Shown here: in pieces, positions 60,886-64,000 of the stretch
Numbering within the stretch: the stretch's first letter is position 1
Layout: each line of letters begins with the position of its first letter
Source of the DNA: Flavobacteriales bacterium
Lineage (GTDB): Bacteria > Bacteroidota > Bacteroidia > Flavobacteriales_G > Salibacteraceae
DNA length: 64,000 nt
NCBI GenBank assembly: GCA_003499525.1
Contig: DNTB01000089.1
Location: forward strand, 156,234-220,233
Direction: 5' to 3'
The notes under the pieces: model-generated
What the model was told of the DNA's origin: nothing
The model's database searches: none
The model's input: the letters and a program-made list of their open reading frames with translations, nothing else
Program-made: the position numbers and the translations under genes

Positions 60886-62133
60886 ATGAATGCCTTTAAC
60901 ATTATCGCTCTTTTGACTGTGCTGGCAGCGGCCTTTAGTTATATCAACTTCCGGTTCTTAAAGCTCCCAACCACAATTGGCCTTATGGCTATCTCGCTCG
61001 TTATGAGCCTGTTAATCTTTGTGGTAAATTACTTTGTTCCCGGTGTACTTACAGAGGCAGTGCAGCTTATGAGAAGTATAGATTTAAGCGAGGTGATTCT
61101 GGATATCATGTTGAGCTTTCTGCTCTTTGCCGGAGCTTTACATACCGATTATGAAAGGCTAAGAAAATACATTGCCCCCATTATTTCGCTGGCCTCAATT
61201 GGGGTTATAGTAAGCGCGATTCTTGTGGCCCTCGCTGCATCTATGATTCTAATTCTTTTTGATATCGAAATCAATTTCGTTTACCTCTTGCTATTCGGTG
61301 TTTTGATTTCTCCTACAGACCCCATTGCTGTTTTGGGCATCCTGAAAGAGGCTAAAGTTCCAAAGAAACTGGAGATCAAAATAGCAGGGGAAAGCCTGTT
61401 CAATGATGGGGTAGCAGTGGTCATGTTTCTGGTATTGCTGAGCCTTGCAAAAAATGCAGATAGTGTAACGGCATTAGATGTCGTTCAACTTTTTGGGTTA
61501 GAAGTGTTTGGTGGATTAATCTTTGGTTTTGCAATGGGTTATATTGCCTACAGGTTAATGCGCAGCATCAGCAATTATGAAGTCGAAGTGCTCATTACGC
61601 TGGCGCTGGTCATGGCCACACATGTTATATCGGTATACCTGCACCTTTCTGCTCCACTGGCAGTAGTGGTTGCCGGCTTGTTAATCGGCAATCGCGCCCG
61701 AGGGGATGCGATGGGTGAGCAGACAGAAAACTACATCGACAAATTTTGGGAATTAGTCGATTTGTTGCTCAACGCCATTCTGTTTGTATTGATTGGATTG
61801 GAACTGTTGCTGGTAGAATACCACATCAATTGGCTATTAGCGGGTGTGCTGCTAATTCCTTTAGTGGTACTGGCCCGATATGCAGCAGTTTGGCCGGCTG
61901 TGCAGATATTCAAGAAGCGATTGGAGTTATTACCGGGTACCGCAGCCATTCTAACCTGGGGCGGATTACGCGGCGGCATATCCATTGCATTGGCCCTATC
62001 GTTACCCGAGGAAATGAATCGTGAGCTGATCCTAAGCCTGACCTACACCATCGTTGTATTTAGTATATTGGTACAAGGGTTGACCATCAAAGGACTGGCC
62101 AATAGGAGATTGGGTATGTCAGAGGATGCTTAA
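60886..62133 (+). CDS. CPA1-family Na+/H+ (cation/proton) antiporter
   Basis: 415 residues with 12-13 membrane helices, NhaP/NhaK-like. Key ion-path motifs are LISPTDPIAVLGILKE near 142-157, AGESLFNDGVAVVMF near 168-182 with the FNDG signature, and TWGGLRGGISIALAL near 363-377 with the conserved Arg. It ends GMSEDA without a long cytoplasmic tail. Role: Na+ (or K+)/H+ exchange for pH and salt homeostasis. An IS3 transposase remnant begins at the very next codon after its stop. Confidence 0.94.
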   Translation: MNAFNIIALLTVLAAAFSYINFRFLKLPTTIGLMAISLVMSLLIFVVNYFVPGVLTEAVQLMRSIDLSEVILDIMLSFLLFAGALHTDYERLRKYIAPIISLASIGVIVSAILVALAASMILILFDIEINFVYLLLFGVLISPTDPIAVLGILKEAKVPKKLEIKIAGESLFNDGVAVVMFLVLLSLAKNADSVTALDVVQLFGLEVFGGLIFGFAMGYIAYRLMRSISNYEVEVLITLALVMATHVISVYLHLSAPLAVVVAGLLIGNRARGDAMGEQTENYIDKFWELVDLLLNAILFVLIGLELLLVEYHINWLLAGVLLIPLVVLARYAAVWPAVQIFKKRLELLPGTAAILTWGGLRGGISIALALSLPEEMNRELILSLTYTIVVFSILVQGLTIKGLANRRLGMSEDA

Positions 62134-62366
62134 GACTATCAGGAACTGAAAAAAATGTTGAAAAAGGCAGTTCGGTTATACAACGAAGAGAAACCGCATG
62201 AATCTCTTGATGGTTACTCTCCACAGCGTTTTAAAGAACTGATCAATAAAGGAATACTAACAAAAAAATGGGTTGTTAACAAAAAGAAAAAAGTAAGCAA
62301 AAAAGAAAAAGTCAATATATTTATAACATAACTCAAAAAACGGTCAACGTCTATCAGGCATAGACA
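62134..62366 (+). mobile_element. 3' remnant of an IS3-family insertion sequence
   Basis: Codons 62134-62331 encode the C-terminus of an IS3 OrfB transposase: the RLYNEEKPHESLDGYSPQRF block of the integrase-core end, then a Lys-rich tail and TAA. The catalytic DDE domain and left end are missing. The right end is probably gtcaacgtctatcaggcatagaca, finishing at ~62366, which has the TG...CA-type terminus expected for IS3 elements. It is inactive. It starts in frame directly after the antiporter stop. Confidence 0.85.
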
Positions 62367-62368
62367 AA

Positions 62369-62403
62369 CCCGAAACCCGGAACCCGGAACCCGGAACCCG
62401 GAA
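62369..62403. repeat. Heptamer tandem repeat (CCCGGAA)
   Basis: Five consecutive seven-base units: one cccgaaa and four cccggaa. It directly follows the IS3 right end and precedes the cysH-like gene by ~50 bp. It is out of frame with any gene. Confidence 0.9.
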
Positions 62404-62455
62404 CTCCATCTATAAAATTAGCCCTACCTTTGCCGGCTTAAAACGGTATCTCTTC

Positions 62456-63109
62456 GTGAAAGAAGATCAGATTATCGGTAAACTGCTTGAATATCAGGCC
62501 TCTGGATTTAAAATTTTTATTTCTTCATCCTTCCAGACTCATAGTATTCCGCTGCTTCATATCATGTCTAATTCGGGCGTCTCTTTTGATGTAGTTTTTA
62601 TCAATACGGGCTTCCACTTTCCCGAAACTATAGAGTACAGAGATCAAATCGCCGGGTTGCTGCAATTGAAAGTCATCGATGCGCATTCTCCCACCCCAAA
62701 ACACCTCCAAAAAGATGCTAAGGGGCAGTTTTATTTCATGTCCGATCCTGACTATTGCTGCTATCTGAATAAAACCAAAACGTTGGAGCCCTTTCTGATG
62801 GAGTATGACATTTGGGTAAACGGAATAAGGGCAGATCAAAATCCTAACAGAGCTAAAATGTCGGTTGAGGCTTCGACACCTCAAAGAGCCACCCGTTTTC
62901 ATCCCATCCTGGACTGGACGACCCGGGAAATCTATGAATACAGAAAAGCTCATCACCTGCCCGCGCATCCACTCGAAAAGCAGGGCTTTTTCAGTATTGG
63001 TTGCAAGCCTTGTACGAGAAACGCTTATTCTGCTGACGAAAGATCTGGTCGATGGCAAGGAATGAATAAAACAGAATGCGGTTTGCATACTGATTTGATA
63101 AACAAGTAA
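62456..63109 (+). CDS. cysH: CysH-type adenylylsulfate/PAPS reductase
   Basis: 217 residues from a GTG start. PP-loop-like ISSSFQTHSIPLLH at ~21-34, INTGFHFPETIEY, and the cysteines DYCCYLN and GCKPCT, which together can bind a [4Fe-4S] cluster. The terminal ERSGRWQG...KTECGLH holds the catalytic Cys. Two Cys pairs indicate reduction of APS (thioredoxin-linked) rather than cluster-free PAPS reductases of enterobacteria. It supplies sulfite for assimilation. It is 7 nt from an epimerase gene; other sulfate-assimilation genes are not in the window. Confidence 0.92.
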   Translation: MKEDQIIGKLLEYQASGFKIFISSSFQTHSIPLLHIMSNSGVSFDVVFINTGFHFPETIEYRDQIAGLLQLKVIDAHSPTPKHLQKDAKGQFYFMSDPDYCCYLNKTKTLEPFLMEYDIWVNGIRADQNPNRAKMSVEASTPQRATRFHPILDWTTREIYEYRKAHHLPAHPLEKQGFFSIGCKPCTRNAYSADERSGRWQGMNKTECGLHTDLINK

Positions 63110-63116
63110 TCAACCC

Positions 63117-64000
63117 ATGCGAGTACTAATAACCGGGGGTGCAGGATACATTGGAAGCAAGCTAATTCAGGCACTCGCACCTCAACCTAAGATAGAAGAG
63201 ATAGTCATCTATGACAATCTCAATCGCGGGAACTATAATCTCTTTTTTTGTGGGAACAATCAACTCAGAGGTAAAGTAAAATTCGTTTCAGGAGACATTC
63301 TGGATACCAGAACATTGGCAAAATGGGTGAACCATTCTGATGTAATTTATCATTTAGCGGCAAAAGTTCTTACTCCCTTTGCCGATCAAACACCCCATGA
63401 ATTTGATCAGGTAAATAATTGGGGAACTGCGGGACTGACCTACCTTGTCGAGAGCAGCAATGTGTCGCATTTTATCTATCTAAGCAGCACATCGGTTTAC
63501 GGAGCATCAGAAGAAAAACTCACTATAGACTCTAATTTGCAACCACGCACCTTCTATGGCATCTCAAAAAAAGAAGGAGAAGATCATGTGAGAAGGTTTC
63601 TTTCCGGCGACAAAAGGACTCATATTTTCCGGTCGGCAAACGTATATGGCTATGCCCCTTCGCTGAGGTTTGATTCGGTCGTGAATAAATTTATGATGGA
63701 AGCCAATTTCACCAGTAGGATTGAAGTTTATGGAGACGGCAATCAGATGAGATCTTTCATTCATGTAGACCGTTTGAGCGACTTCCTTTCATCTCTTCCT
63801 TTCTCCGATCTGAAGAACGGAACATATAATCTGGTTGAGAGCAGTTTTGCCATCAACGATTTAGTCGTTGAACTCATAAGACTTTATCCTGAACTTGAAG
63901 TGATTCATGCCAATCAGGGGATGAAGGTCCGCAGTTTGCAGGTTACACCTGATGACCGAATTCTTGGAATAAAGTCTGTCGATCACGACCAATTGTATCG
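63117..64000 (+). CDS. NAD-dependent nucleotide-sugar epimerase/dehydratase, 3'-truncated by the window edge
   Basis: Extended SDR enzyme, frame open for 294 codons to the window end. Rossmann motif GGAGYIGSK at 7-15, SGDIL, HLAAKV, the Ser/Thr of IYLSSTSVYG, and catalytic YGISK at ~145-149. The RSANVYGYAP and DGNQMRSFIHVDRLSDFL blocks are substrate/NAD-binding segments of UDP-glucose-4-epimerase-like enzymes. The missing end is probably short. It follows cysH by 7 nt and likely starts or joins a surface-polysaccharide gene set beyond the window. Confidence 0.9.
   Translation, partial: MRVLITGGAGYIGSKLIQALAPQPKIEEIVIYDNLNRGNYNLFFCGNNQLRGKVKFVSGDILDTRTLAKWVNHSDVIYHLAAKVLTPFADQTPHEFDQVNNWGTAGLTYLVESSNVSHFIYLSSTSVYGASEEKLTIDSNLQPRTFYGISKKEGEDHVRRFLSGDKRTHIFRSANVYGYAPSLRFDSVVNKFMMEANFTSRIEVYGDGNQMRSFIHVDRLSDFLSSLPFSDLKNGTYNLVESSFAINDLVVELIRLYPELEVIHANQGMKVRSLQVTPDDRILGIKSVDHDQLY

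Noticed and set aside
62525..63088. 187-codon minus-strand frame
   Set aside because: Antisense to the cysH-type gene, which carries all catalytic cysteines.
1..64000. tRNA, rRNA, CRISPR or riboswitch elements
   Set aside because: Reading both strands I found no tRNA T-loop signature in a foldable context, no regularly spaced repeats and no known riboswitch core; a covariance-model scan was not possible.

Overview
The window is a dense stretch of a Bacteroidota chromosome. A Flavobacteriia or Cytophagia-like marine lineage is likely, but the exact family cannot be fixed from sequence alone. The evidence is at least five secreted proteins with type IX secretion (T9SS) C-terminal sorting domains, a ribosomal protein THX, LytS/LytTR-type and ECF regulation, DUF4397, DUF4476, DUF3857 and DUF3817 proteins, a small integral-membrane lycopene cyclase, and promoter -7 elements of the TAnnTTTG type. 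No rRNA, tRNA or CRISPR array was seen.

Layout. 1-11.1 kb: 5'-truncated pdxH and a GT2 glycosyltransferase, then on the minus strand THX, HU, fmt, a MATE exporter, recQ and a MacAB-like ABC export operon (ATPase, two permeases, adaptor). 11.3-18.7 kb: a class III aminotransferase and a compact six-gene minus-strand run (VWA protein, two paralogous GT-C/TPR membrane proteins, ECF sigma factor, one-TM putative anti-sigma factor, Spy-like periplasmic protein). 18.8-33.9 kb: ychF, a PNGase F-like T9SS protein, a LytS-type sensor/LytTR regulator pair, SRPBCC and YbjQ-family genes with a tiny membrane protein, an aspartyl protease overlapping a four-repeat glycogen-binding-domain protein, lipoproteins, an SPFH protein, DUF4476 and an SDR. 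34-41.7 kb: a large DUF4397-repeat T9SS protein, then lycopene cyclase-fhs-fdhD diverging from moeA, a formate/molybdenum-cofactor neighbourhood.

41.4-43.9 kb is the most dynamic part. The 3' end of moeA is duplicated around a DUF433/DUF5615 toxin-antitoxin pair, followed by a MazEF pair and by a decayed second copy of the DUF433/DUF5615 junction. 43.9-53.5 kb: PhoD-like phosphatase, an orphan copy of a T9SS sorting domain, a DUF3857/transglutaminase pair and an M28 peptidase whose C-terminus is the source or partner of the orphan copy. 53.5-59.9 kb is gene-poor and partly decayed: a frameshifted paralogue of a neighbouring membrane-protein gene, a lipocalin-like lipoprotein, a DUF2805 protein, an M43 metalloprotease with sorting domain, DUF3817 and an outer-membrane-like protein. 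59.9-64 kb: lipoprotein, CPA1 Na+/H+ antiporter, an IS3 transposase tail abutting it, a heptamer repeat, a CysH-type reductase and a 3'-truncated NAD-dependent epimerase.

Genes are often coupled by 1-14 nt overlaps. Three convergent pairs end in directly abutting stop codons. All identifications come from reading the translated sequence; no database search was run.
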